Part shown: positions 54,868-63,619 of the stretch, piece by piece
Position numbering within the stretch: position 1 is the stretch's first letter
Layout of the letters: each line of letters begins with the position of its first letter
Origin: JAMHWF01 sp048500255
Lineage (GTDB): Bacteria > Pseudomonadota > Gammaproteobacteria > Burkholderiales > Burkholderiaceae_C
DNA length: 64,000 nt
Assembly: GCA_048500255.1 (NCBI GenBank)
Contig: JASNYH010000001.1
Span: 434,001 to 498,000 of the forward strand
Direction: 5' to 3'
Notes under the pieces: generated by a model
Databases searched by the model: none
Told to the model about the DNA's origin: nothing
Seen by the model: only the letters and a program-made list of their open reading frames with translations
Program-made: the position numbers and the translations under genes

Positions 54868-56886
54868 TCAGAAGCCGAAGGGCTTGGACAGGTACGGCCA
54901 CAACTGCCAGGTGAGAAAGCCGACCAGGCCGACGATCATCACCAGCGCATACCAGTAGAGATGGCCGGTCTGCACCAGCCGCACCGCGCCGCCGACGGCA
55001 CCGGCCAGCCGCGCCGAGCCGTTGATCAGGCCGTCGATCAGCGTCACGTCGCCGCCGCGCCACAGGCCCCGGCCGAGACCGCGCGCCAGCGGCGCGAGCA
55101 CGTTCTCGTTGAACCAGTCCATGTAGTACTTGTTGTCGAGGATCCGGTACAGGAAGCCGAAGCGCCGCTGCATCGCCGCCGGAATCGACGGCTGCTTCAG
55201 GTAGAACCACCACGCGACGACGACGCCCGCCAGCGCGAGCCAGAACGGCGCCGTCGTCAGGCCGTGCAGCGCCATCGCGCCGGCGCCGTGCCAGGCTTCG
55301 GCCAGCAGCTTCATCGATGGATGGCGCGCCGCGTCGACGGCGATCGAATCGGCGAAGAAGCTGCCGTAGAGCATCGGGCCGATCGTCAGCCAGCCGATGA
55401 CGACCGACGGGATCGCCAGCAGCACCAGCGGCAGCCACACGACCCACGGCGACTCGTGCGGCGTCGCGTCGTGGTGCTCGTCGTGGCCGTGATCGTCGTG
55501 CTCGCCGGGGAACGGCTTGTGGCGGAAGCGCTCCTCACCGTGGAAGACGAGGAAGTACATGCGAAACGAGTAGAACGCCGTCACGAAGACGCCGGCGACG
55601 ACGGCGAACGACGCGAAGCCGGCGCCCCACAGCTGGCTCTCGTGGACCGCCTCGATGATGCTGTCCTTGGAATAGAAGCCCGAGAACAGCGGCGTGCCGA
55701 TCAGCGCCAGCGAGCCGACCAGCGATGTGATCCAGGTGATCGGCATGTACTTGCGCAGGCCACCCATGTTGCGGATGTCCTGGTCGTGGTGCATGCCGAT
55801 GATCACGGAGCCCGCGCCGAGGAACAGCAGCGCCTTGAAGAAGGCGTGCGTCATCAGGTGGAACACGGCCACCGAATATGCCGACACGCCGAGCGCCACC
55901 GTCATGTAGCCGAGTTGCGAGAGCGTCGAGTAGGCGACGACGCGCTTGATGTCGTTCTGGATGATGCCGAGGAAGCCCATGAACAGCGCCGTGATCGCGC
56001 CGATCACGAGCACGAACGACAGCGCGGTGTCGGACAGCTCGAACAGCGGCGACATGCGCGCCACCATGAAGATGCCGGCCGTGACCATCGTCGCCGCATG
56101 GATCAGCGCCGAGATCGGCGTCGGGCCCTCCATCGAGTCGGGCAGCCAGACGTGCAGCGGGAACTGCGCGCTCTTGCCCATGGCGCCGATGAACAGGCAG
56201 ATGCAGATCACGGTGACGAGCATCCAGTCGGTGCCGGGCAAGCTGAGCTTGGCCAGATCGACGCCCTTGGCGAAGGCCTCGCCGTAGTTCAGCGTGCCGG
56301 CAAACGCAGCGACCAGGCCGATGCCGAGGATGAAGCCGAAGTCGCCGACACGGTTGACGAGGAAGGCCTTGAGGTTGGCGAAGATCGCCGTCGGCTTCGT
56401 GTACCAGAAGCCGATCAGCAGGTAGCTCACCAGACCCACGGCCTCCCAGCCGAAGAACAGCTGCAAAAAGTTGTTGCTCATCACGAGCATCAACATCGAG
56501 AACGTGAACAGCGAGATGTAGGCGAAGAAGCGCTGGTAGCCCGGGTCGTCGGCCATGTAGCCGACGGTGTAGAGGTGCACCATCAGCGACACGAAGGTCA
56601 CGACGCACATCATCATCGCCGACAGGCCGTCGATCAGGAAGCCGACCTCCATCTTCAGGCCGCCGATCGTCATCCACTCGTAGACGGTGGCATTGAAGCG
56701 CGCGCCGTCGATCACGTCGACGAGCACCATCGCCGACAGCACGAACGACACGAGCACGCCGAGGATCGTCGCGGTGTGCGCGCCGGCGCGGCCGATCGCG
56801 CGGCCGGCCAGGCCGGCGAGCAGCGCGCCGGCCAGCGGCGCCAGCGGCACGGCGATCAGCAGGTTCTGCGAGAGGGTCGAGGCCAT
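54868..56886 (-). CDS. nuoL: NADH-quinone oxidoreductase subunit L
   Basis: Largest antiporter-like subunit of complex I, 672 residues, with about 16 TM helices and the C-terminal lateral helix that clamps the membrane arm. Key motifs are FGWEAVGLVSYLLIGFW (Glu in TM5), MGKSAQFPLHVWLPDSMEG (Lys), GIIQNDIKRVVAYSTLSQLG and SKDSIIEAVHESQ. A His/Asp-rich loop (HDDHGHDEHHDATPHE) near residue 465 faces the periplasm and could bind metal, but is not conserved in the family. It starts 11 bp after nuoK. Confidence 0.97.
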   Translation of the reverse strand: MASTLSQNLLIAVPLAPLAGALLAGLAGRAIGRAGAHTATILGVLVSFVLSAMVLVDVIDGARFNATVYEWMTIGGLKMEVGFLIDGLSAMMMCVVTFVSLMVHLYTVGYMADDPGYQRFFAYISLFTFSMLMLVMSNNFLQLFFGWEAVGLVSYLLIGFWYTKPTAIFANLKAFLVNRVGDFGFILGIGLVAAFAGTLNYGEAFAKGVDLAKLSLPGTDWMLVTVICICLFIGAMGKSAQFPLHVWLPDSMEGPTPISALIHAATMVTAGIFMVARMSPLFELSDTALSFVLVIGAITALFMGFLGIIQNDIKRVVAYSTLSQLGYMTVALGVSAYSVAVFHLMTHAFFKALLFLGAGSVIIGMHHDQDIRNMGGLRKYMPITWITSLVGSLALIGTPLFSGFYSKDSIIEAVHESQLWGAGFASFAVVAGVFVTAFYSFRMYFLVFHGEERFRHKPFPGEHDDHGHDEHHDATPHESPWVVWLPLVLLAIPSVVIGWLTIGPMLYGSFFADSIAVDAARHPSMKLLAEAWHGAGAMALHGLTTAPFWLALAGVVVAWWFYLKQPSIPAAMQRRFGFLYRILDNKYYMDWFNENVLAPLARGLGRGLWRGGDVTLIDGLINGSARLAGAVGGAVRLVQTGHLYWYALVMIVGLVGFLTWQLWPYLSKPFGF

Positions 56887-56896
56887 GTTCTGGTTC

Positions 56897-57223
56897 TCAG
56901 CCTTTGAGCGTGTCGAGTTCGTCGACGTTGATCGTCGCGCGGTTGCGGAACAGCACGACGAGGATCGCGAGCCCGATCGCCGACTCGGCGGCCGCGACGG
57001 TCAGGATGAAGAACACGAACACCTGCCCTGCCATGTCGCCGAGGTAGTGCGAGAAGGCGACGAAGTTGAGGTTGACCGCCAGCAGCATCAGCTCGATCGC
57101 CATCAGCAGCACGATCAGGTTGCGCCGATTCAGGAAGATGCCGATCACGGACAGCGCGAACAGGATCGCGCCGAGCGACAGGTAGTGGCCGAGCGTGATC
57201 GGCCCGAGCGCCATGAAGCTCAT
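56897..57223 (-). CDS. nuoK: NADH-quinone oxidoreductase subunit K
   Basis: Small three-TM membrane subunit of complex I, 108 residues. NLIVLLMAIELMLLAVNLNF carries the conserved Glu of TM2 (IELMLLA) and AAAESAIGLAILVVLFRN the Glu of TM3, both in the proton path. ATG 57223 overlaps the nuoJ stop (ATGA); ATG 57214 (MALGPITLGHYLSLG) also fits family starts. Confidence 0.96.
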   Translation of the reverse strand: MSFMALGPITLGHYLSLGAILFALSVIGIFLNRRNLIVLLMAIELMLLAVNLNFVAFSHYLGDMAGQVFVFFILTVAAAESAIGLAILVVLFRNRATINVDELDTLKG

Positions 57224-57855
57224 GTGGAGGCGCCTTTCGTCGTGTCGTCGGAGGCGGCCGGCACCTGGACCGTCGGCGCCATCTTGACGATGCGCAGGCG
57301 GTCGGCCTTCTTGACGCGCACTTGGTCGGCCGGGTTCACGTACCGCGAATCCTTGCGCCGGCGCAGGGTCAGCGCGATCGCCGCGACGATCGCGACGAGC
57401 AGCAGCACCGCGGCGATCTGCAGCGGGTACAGGTAGGCGGTGTAGATCTCGACGCCCAGCAGCTTGCTGTTGCCGAGCTTGGCGAGCGCCGGATCGGCCG
57501 GCGGCACGGTGGCGAGGTTGAAGCCGCGCATCAGCACGAAGGCCATCTCGAGCGCGATCACGGCGCCGATCATGCCGGCCAGCGGAAAGTGCTTCCAGAA
57601 GCCGGCCCGCAGCGCGTCGACGTTGACGTCGAGCATCATCACGACGAACAGGAACAGCACCATCACGGCGCCGACGTAGACCAGCACCAGCGCGATGGCG
57701 AGGAACTCGGCGCGCAGCAGCATCCAGACGCACGCGGCGTTGAAGAACGCCAGCACGAGGAACAGCGCCGCGTGCACCGTGCTGCGCGCCGTGATGACGC
57801 GAAACGAAGCGAACAGCAGCACCGCCGCGAAGAGATAGAAGAGGAAGGTCTGCAT
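57220..57855 (-). CDS. nuoJ: NADH-quinone oxidoreductase subunit J
   Basis: Five-TM membrane subunit of complex I, 211 residues; ALVLVYVGAVMVLFLFVVMML (TM3, with the conserved Tyr and pi-bulge region) is characteristic. A soluble basic tail of about 50 residues (from RRRKDSRYVNPADQVRVKK) follows TM5. It starts 29 bp after nuoI and is coupled to nuoK. Confidence 0.95.
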   Translation of the reverse strand: MQTFLFYLFAAVLLFASFRVITARSTVHAALFLVLAFFNAACVWMLLRAEFLAIALVLVYVGAVMVLFLFVVMMLDVNVDALRAGFWKHFPLAGMIGAVIALEMAFVLMRGFNLATVPPADPALAKLGNSKLLGVEIYTAYLYPLQIAAVLLLVAIVAAIALTLRRRKDSRYVNPADQVRVKKADRLRIVKMAPTVQVPAASDDTTKGAST

Positions 57856-57884
57856 GGTTGTTCCTGGCCGGGCGCGCCGATGCT

Positions 57885-58382
57885 CTAGCGGTAGCGCGCG
57901 TCGGCTGCGCGGTTGGCCGCGATCTCCTTCTCGTAGCGGTCGCCGACGGCCAGCAGCATGTCTTTCGTGAAGTAGAGGTCGCCGCGCTTCTCGCCGTGGT
58001 ACTCGAGGACGTGCGTCTCGACGATCGAGTCGACGGGGCAGCTCTCCTCGCAGAAGCCGCAGAAGATGCACTTGGTCAGGTCGATGTCGTAGCGCGTCGT
58101 GCGGCGCGAGCCGTCGGCGCGCACGTCGGATTCGATCGTGATCGCCAGCGCCGGGCAGATCGCCTCGCACAGCTTGCAGGCGATGCAGCGCTCCTCGCCG
58201 TTGTCGTAGCGGCGCAGCGCGTGCAGGCCGCGAAAGCGCGGGGACAGCGGCGTCTTCTCCTCGGGGAACTGGATCGTGATGTGCGGCGACAGGAAGTGCC
58301 GGCCGGTCAGGGCCAGGCCCTTGAACAGCTCCGCGAGCATGAAGCTCGACAGGAAGTCCTTCACGGAGGCGACGGCGCTCAT
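57885..58382 (-). CDS. nuoI: NADH-quinone oxidoreductase subunit I
   Basis: Peripheral subunit carrying clusters N6a and N6b, which pass electrons towards quinone. The 165 residues contain two ferredoxin motifs, CIACKLCEAICP (about 65-76) and CIFCGFCEESCPVDSI (about 105-120), all eight cysteines present. The N-terminal helix anchors it to the membrane arm. ATGA overlap with nuoH; stop codon TAG. Confidence 0.97.
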   Translation of the reverse strand: MSAVASVKDFLSSFMLAELFKGLALTGRHFLSPHITIQFPEEKTPLSPRFRGLHALRRYDNGEERCIACKLCEAICPALAITIESDVRADGSRRTTRYDIDLTKCIFCGFCEESCPVDSIVETHVLEYHGEKRGDLYFTKDMLLAVGDRYEKEIAANRAADARYR

Positions 58383-59443
58383 TTCCAGATGTTCCAGGGA
58401 GATTGAATCCAGAGGCCCACGACGACGAGCCAGACCAGCGTGACGGGGATGAAGATCTTCCAGCCCAGGCGCATGATCTGGTCGTAGCGGAAGCGCGGGA
58501 ACGTGGCGCGCACCCACAGGAACATCGTGACGACGACGAAGACCTTGATCGCGAGCCAGATCCAGCCGGGGATCCAGTTGAACAGCGCACTGTCGATCGG
58601 CGGCAGCCAGCCGCCGAGGAAGAGCACGACGGTCAGCGTCGAGACCAGGATCATGTTGGCGTATTCGGCGAGGAAGAACATCGCGAACGCCATGCCCGAG
58701 TACTCGATCATGTGGCCGGCGACGATCTCCGACTCGCCCTCGACGACGTCGAAGGGGTGGCGGTTGGTCTCGGCCAGCCCCGAGATGAAGTAGACGAAGA
58801 AGATCGGCAGCAGCGGCAGCCAGTTCCACGACAGGAAGGTCAGCCCCTTGTCGGCGAACCAGCCGCGGCCCTGCCCCATCACGATGTCCGTCATGTTCAG
58901 GCTGGCCGACACCATCAGCACGACGACGAGGGCGAAGCCCATCGCGATCTCGTACGAGACCATCTGTGCCGCGGCGCGCAGCGCGCCGAGGAAGGCGTAC
59001 TTCGAGTTCGACGCCCAGCCGGCGATGATGACGCCGTAGACCTCGAGCGACGTGACGGCCAGCAGGAACAGCAGGCCGGCGTCGATGTTGGCGAGCGCGA
59101 CCTCGGGCCCGAACGGCACGACGACCCAGGCGACGAGCGCCGGCATGATCGTCATCACCGGCGCGAGGAAGAACAGCCCCTTGTTGGCCGCCGTCGGGAC
59201 GATGATCTCCTTGAAGATCAGCTTGACGGCGTCGGCGATCGGCGTGAGCAGGCCGTACGGACCGACGCGATTGGGCCCCGGTCGGATCTGCGTCCAGCCG
59301 ATGCCCTTGCGCTCCCACAGCGTGAGGTAGGCGACACAGATCATCAGCGGCAACACCAGCGCGACGATCTTGGTGAGCGTCCACACGACGGGCCACAGCC
59401 CGCCGAGCAGCGCCGCGCCGTGGGTGTGCACGGTCTCCAACAT
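58379..59443 (-). CDS. nuoH: NADH-quinone oxidoreductase subunit H
   Basis: Membrane subunit forming most of the quinone-binding cavity, 354 residues, eight TM helices. ERKGIGWTQIRPGPNRVGPYGLLTPIADAVKL is the conserved first loop (split in reading), and EGESEIVAGHMIEYSG (acidic loop near 215-230) links quinone chemistry to proton pumping. It starts 2 bp before the nuoG stop region and overlaps nuoI by 4 bp. Confidence 0.97.
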   Translation of the reverse strand: MLETVHTHGAALLGGLWPVVWTLTKIVALVLPLMICVAYLTLWERKGIGWTQIRPGPNRVGPYGLLTPIADAVKLIFKEIIVPTAANKGLFFLAPVMTIMPALVAWVVVPFGPEVALANIDAGLLFLLAVTSLEVYGVIIAGWASNSKYAFLGALRAAAQMVSYEIAMGFALVVVLMVSASLNMTDIVMGQGRGWFADKGLTFLSWNWLPLLPIFFVYFISGLAETNRHPFDVVEGESEIVAGHMIEYSGMAFAMFFLAEYANMILVSTLTVVLFLGGWLPPIDSALFNWIPGWIWLAIKVFVVVTMFLWVRATFPRFRYDQIMRLGWKIFIPVTLVWLVVVGLWIQSPWNIWK

Positions 59444-59445
59444 GG

Positions 59446-61764
59446 TCAGGCTACCTCGACGTCGATGGGGCCGAACATCGGCCCGAGGCCGGCGGTGTCG
59501 CCTTGGCCGGCGCTGACGCGCACGACGTTGGCGGGCAGCTCGGCTTCCAGGCGCACCGGCAACGCGACTTCGCGCGTCCCCTGGCGCAGCCGCACGCGTT
59601 GCGCCGGGCGCAGCGCGAGACGCTCCCAGACGGCGCTCGAGATGCCGACGAAGGGCAGCATCGCGTCGGCCGTCAGCTGCAGCGACGCGGCGCGGCGCAC
59701 GATCGGATCGACGGCATAGATGCGCACGTCGGCCAGGCGCTCGAGGCCGGCAGGCGGCGACGCGATCTCGACCTTGGCGTTCGAGCGGTTGCTCAGGCGC
59801 GCCGGCAGCGCGGCAGGATCACCGAGCGCTTCGGCGCGCACTTCCTCGGCGCTCTCCTGCGCGAAGCCGGGCAGGCCGAGCAGGTTGCCGAGCACGCGCA
59901 GCACCTTCCATGCCGGGCGCGTGTCGCCCAGGGGCTTGACGACGCCGTTGAAGCTCTGCACGCGGCCCTCGGCATTGACCCAGGTGCCGGCCGTCTCGGT
60001 GAACGGCGACACCGGCAGCATCACGTCGGCGACGTCGGCGACGGCGTCGCGGAACGAGGTCAGCGCGACGATCATGCCGGCGCCGCGCAGCGCGTCGGAG
60101 GTAGCGGCGGGGTTGGCGGCGTCGAGCACCAGCTCGGTGTGCAGCAGCACATAGGCCTGCAGCGGCTGGGCCAGCATCGCGCCGGCATCGAGGCCGCCCT
60201 CGCCCGGCAGCGCGCCGACGAGCTGCGCGCCCACCGAGTTGGCGCCTTCCGTGAGGTAGCCGACCGAGGCGCCGGTCTGCTCGCCGATCCAGTTCGCCAC
60301 GGCGAGCAGCGCGCCGGCCTGCGGATGCTGCGCGGCGGCGTTGCCGAGCAGCACGGCCTTGCGTTCGCCCGACAGCAGCGAGGCAGCGATCGCCTTCGCC
60401 TCGTCGCCGGGCTGGCCGGGCCACGGCGATGCGGCGCCCTTGGCGGCGGCGACGGCGGCGGCGACGTCGGCCAGAGCCGGCAGCCAGCCGCTCGGCCCCG
60501 CCGCGATGCGCGTGGCGACCGGCAGCAGCCAGTCGTCGCCGCCGGCATGGATGGCATGCACCTGCGCGCCCTTGCGCGCGGCCTGGCGGATGCGCTGCGC
60601 GAACAGCGGATGGTCCTTGCGCAGGAACGAGCCGACGACGAGCGCGCGCTCGAGCGTCGACAGCGCGGCGATCGGCATGCCGAGCCAGCGCGCGTTGGTG
60701 CCGTCGACGTTGGCGAAGTCGGCGTGGCGCAGGCGGTGGTCGATGTTTTCGCTGCCCAGGCCGCGCACGAGGCGGCCGAGCAGGTGCAACTCCTCGACGG
60801 TGGCGTACGGCGCGGCGAGCGCGCCGATCGACGCGCCGCCGTGGTCGGCGCGGATCTGGCCGAGGCCGCGCGCCACGTAGTCGAGCGCCGTGTTCCAGTC
60901 GACCGCCTGCCACTGGCCGCCCTGCTTGATCATCGGCGCGGTCAGCCGCTGCTCGCCGTGCAGCGCCTCGTACGAGAAGCGGTCGCGGTCGGCGATCCAG
61001 CATTCGTTGACGGCCTCGTTCTCGAGCGGCAGCACGCGCATCACGCGCTGGTTCTTGACCTGCACGATCAGGTTCGAGCCCACGCTGTCGTGCGGGCTGA
61101 CGCTCTTGCGGCGCGAGAGCTCCCAGGTGCGCGCGCTGTAGCGGAAGGGCTTGCTCGTGAGCGCGCCGACCGGGCACAGGTCGATCATGTTGCCCGACAG
61201 CTCGGAGTCGACCGTGTGGCCGACGAAGGTGACGATCTCGGAATGCTCGCCGCGGTTGATCATGCCGAGCTCCATCACGCCGGCGATCTCCTGGCCGAAG
61301 CGGACGCAGCGCGTGCAGTGGATGCAGCGCGTCATCTCCTCCATCGAGATCAGCGGGCCGACGTCCTTGTGGAAGACGACGCGCTTCTCCTCGGCGTAGC
61401 GCGATTCCGAGGCACCGTAGCCGACGGCGAGGTCCTGTAGCTGGCACTCGCCGCCCTGGTCGCAGATCGGGCAGTCGAGCGGGTGGTTGATGAGCAGGAA
61501 CTCCATCACGCCCTTCTGGGCGGCGACGGCCTTGTCGCTCTTGGTGCGCACGACCATGCCCTGCGTGACGGGCGTCGCGCAGGCCGGCATCGGCTTGGGC
61601 GCCTTCTCGACGTCGACCAGGCACATGCGGCAGTTGGCCGCGATCGAGAGCTTCTTGTGGTAGCAGAAGTGCGGGATGTAGGTGCCGGCCTTCTCGGCGG
61701 CATGCATCACCATGCTGCCCTCGGCAACCTCCACCTTCTTGCCGTCGAGTTCGATTTCGATCAT
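59446..61764 (-). CDS. nuoG: NADH-quinone oxidoreductase subunit G
   Basis: Largest soluble subunit of complex I, 772 residues. The N-terminal ferredoxin fold binds N1b (CYHKKLSIAANCRMC, about 35-49), then N5 (HPLDCPICDQGGECQLQD and its His ligand) and N4 (CIHCTRCVRFGQE, plus a later Cys). The rest is a molybdopterin-oxidoreductase-like domain that has lost its cofactor. The Cys ligands of the extra N7 cluster were not examined closely. ATGA overlap with nuoF. Confidence 0.96.
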   Translation of the reverse strand: MIEIELDGKKVEVAEGSMVMHAAEKAGTYIPHFCYHKKLSIAANCRMCLVDVEKAPKPMPACATPVTQGMVVRTKSDKAVAAQKGVMEFLLINHPLDCPICDQGGECQLQDLAVGYGASESRYAEEKRVVFHKDVGPLISMEEMTRCIHCTRCVRFGQEIAGVMELGMINRGEHSEIVTFVGHTVDSELSGNMIDLCPVGALTSKPFRYSARTWELSRRKSVSPHDSVGSNLIVQVKNQRVMRVLPLENEAVNECWIADRDRFSYEALHGEQRLTAPMIKQGGQWQAVDWNTALDYVARGLGQIRADHGGASIGALAAPYATVEELHLLGRLVRGLGSENIDHRLRHADFANVDGTNARWLGMPIAALSTLERALVVGSFLRKDHPLFAQRIRQAARKGAQVHAIHAGGDDWLLPVATRIAAGPSGWLPALADVAAAVAAAKGAASPWPGQPGDEAKAIAASLLSGERKAVLLGNAAAQHPQAGALLAVANWIGEQTGASVGYLTEGANSVGAQLVGALPGEGGLDAGAMLAQPLQAYVLLHTELVLDAANPAATSDALRGAGMIVALTSFRDAVADVADVMLPVSPFTETAGTWVNAEGRVQSFNGVVKPLGDTRPAWKVLRVLGNLLGLPGFAQESAEEVRAEALGDPAALPARLSNRSNAKVEIASPPAGLERLADVRIYAVDPIVRRAASLQLTADAMLPFVGISSAVWERLALRPAQRVRLRQGTREVALPVRLEAELPANVVRVSAGQGDTAGLGPMFGPIDVEVA

Positions 61765-63119
61765 GCCGTCTCGGCCTTCGCTGAGGCACCGACCGTGCAG
61801 GCCTTGTGCTCGATGTGGTGCACGAACTCGTCGCGGAAGTGCTTGATCATGGCGCGCACCGGCATCGCCGCGGCATCGCCGAGCGCGCAGATCGTGCGGC
61901 CCTGGATGTTGTCGGCGACCGAGTTCAGCAGGTCGATGTCTTCGGGGCGGCCGCGGCCGTGCTCGATGCGGTCGACCATGCGCCAGAGCCAGCCCGTGCC
62001 TTCGCGGCACGGCGTGCACTGGCCGCACGATTCGTGCTGGTAGAAATAGGACAGGCGCAGCAGGCTGCGCACCATGCAGCGGGTGTCGTTCATCACGATG
62101 ACGGCGCCCGAGCCGAGCATCGAGCCGGCCTTGGCGATGGCGTCGTAGTCCATCGTGCAGTCCATCATGATCTTCGCCGGCAGCACCGGCGACGACGAGC
62201 CGCCGGGGATGACGGCCTTGAGCGCGCCGCCGCGCACGCCGCCGGCGAGCTCGAGCAGCGTCGCGAACGGAGTGCCGAGCGGGATCTCGTAGTTGCCGGG
62301 GCGCTGCACGTCGCCGACGACGGAGAAGATCTTGGTGCCGCCGTTGTTGGGCTTGCCGAGCTCGAGGTAGGCCTGCGCGCCGTTGCGGATGATCCACGGC
62401 ACGGCGGCGAAGGTCTCGGTGTTGTTGATCGTCGTCGGCTTGCCGTACAGGCCGAAGCTCGCCGGGAACGGCGGCTTGTAGCGCGGCTGGCCCTTCTTGC
62501 CTTCGAGCGATTCGAGCAGCGCCGTCTCCTCGCCGCAGATGTAGGCGCCGAAGCCGTGGTGCGCGTGCAGCTGGAACGAGTAGTCGCTGCCGAGGATGCG
62601 ATCACCCAGGTAGCCGGCCGCGCGCGCCTCGTCGAGCGCGCGCTCGAAACGTTCGTAGACCTCGAAGATCTCGCCGTGGATGTAGTTGTAGCCGACGCCG
62701 ATGCCCATCGCATACGCAGCGATCGCCATGCCTTCGATGACGATGTGCGGGTTGTGCATCAGGATGTCGCGGTCCTTGCAGGTGCCGGGCTCGCCTTCAT
62801 CGGAGTTGCAGACAAGGTACTTCTGGCCGGCGAACTGGCGCGGCATGAAGCTCCACTTCAGACCCGTCGGGAAGCCCGCACCGCCGCGCCCGCGCAGCGC
62901 CGACGCCTTGACCTCGGCGACCACCTGCTCGGGCGTCATCCTGTCGCCGCCAACGCCTGCGAGGATGCGGCGCAGCGCCTGGTAGCCGCCGCGCGCCTCG
63001 TAGTCCTCGAGCGACCAGTTGCGACCGTCGAGGCCGGCGTAGATCTGCGGCTGGATGTGGCGGCCGTGGAAGCAGGTCTCGGCGCCGGTGGACTGGAAGA
63101 GCGAAAGATCGAGATGCAT
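61761..63119 (-). CDS. nuoF: NADH-quinone oxidoreductase subunit F
   Basis: NADH-binding and FMN subunit of complex I, 452 residues. NADH site GRGGAGFPTGLKWSFMP (about 65-81), FMN-binding segment YNYIHGEIFEVYERFE and GAGAYICGEETALLESLEG-like block, and cluster N3 in ESCGQCTPCREGTGW (about 350-364) with a fourth Cys 40 residues on. The start at 63119 (MHLDLSLFQSTGAETCFHGR) is preferred; longer in-frame starts overlap nuoE. Confidence 0.97.
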   Translation of the reverse strand: MHLDLSLFQSTGAETCFHGRHIQPQIYAGLDGRNWSLEDYEARGGYQALRRILAGVGGDRMTPEQVVAEVKASALRGRGGAGFPTGLKWSFMPRQFAGQKYLVCNSDEGEPGTCKDRDILMHNPHIVIEGMAIAAYAMGIGVGYNYIHGEIFEVYERFERALDEARAAGYLGDRILGSDYSFQLHAHHGFGAYICGEETALLESLEGKKGQPRYKPPFPASFGLYGKPTTINNTETFAAVPWIIRNGAQAYLELGKPNNGGTKIFSVVGDVQRPGNYEIPLGTPFATLLELAGGVRGGALKAVIPGGSSSPVLPAKIMMDCTMDYDAIAKAGSMLGSGAVIVMNDTRCMVRSLLRLSYFYQHESCGQCTPCREGTGWLWRMVDRIEHGRGRPEDIDLLNSVADNIQGRTICALGDAAAMPVRAMIKHFRDEFVHHIEHKACTVGASAKAETA

Positions 63120-63133
63120 GGCTCGCCCTTCCG

Positions 63134-63619
63134 TCACGCGCCGCAGGCCTTGAGCGTCGCGAGCAGCGCGTCGAGCCGCTCCGTGCTCATGTAGCTGCAC
63201 ATCTGGCGATCATTGACGAGCATCACCGGCGCGTCGGCGCAGGCGCCGAGGCACTCGCACTTCTGCACCGTGAACATGCGGTCGGCCGTCGTGCCGCCCT
63301 CCTCGATGCCGAGCGCCTCGCACACGTGCTCGAGCGCCTTCTGGCCGTCGCGCAGCTGGCACGGCAGGTTGGTGCAGACGTTGAGCTTGAACTTGCCCAC
63401 CGGCTGTTGGTTGTACATGTTGTAGAACGTCGTCACCTCGTGCACGGCGATCGGCGCCATGCCGAGGACTTCGGCGATCTCGCGCTCGGACTCGGGCGAG
63501 ACCCAGCCCTGCTCCTGCTGCACGATGGCCAGGCAGGCCATCACGGCCGACTGTTTCTGGTCGGGCGGGTACTTGGCAACTTCGCGCGCGAAGCGCTCTC
63601 GGGTGGATTCGGAAATCAT
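63134..63619 (-). CDS. nuoE: NADH-quinone oxidoreductase subunit E
   Basis: Thioredoxin-fold subunit of complex I, 161 residues, holding the [2Fe-2S] cluster N1a. Its ligands are in VCTNLPCQLRDG (Cys about 88 and 93) and KCECLGACADAPVMLVND (Cys about 128-134). The ATG overlaps the nuoD stop (ATGA), and nuoF starts 14 bp after its end. Confidence 0.97.
   Translation of the reverse strand: MISESTRERFAREVAKYPPDQKQSAVMACLAIVQQEQGWVSPESEREIAEVLGMAPIAVHEVTTFYNMYNQQPVGKFKLNVCTNLPCQLRDGQKALEHVCEALGIEEGGTTADRMFTVQKCECLGACADAPVMLVNDRQMCSYMSTERLDALLATLKACGA

Noticed and set aside
53359..56907. Very long open frame on the plus strand (about 1180 codons) opposite nuoL, nuoM and nuoN
   Set aside because: It is rich in Arg, His, Asp and Gln with no domain, a typical antisense shadow of high-GC genes. 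The nuo genes on the other strand have clear motifs and tight operon spacing.
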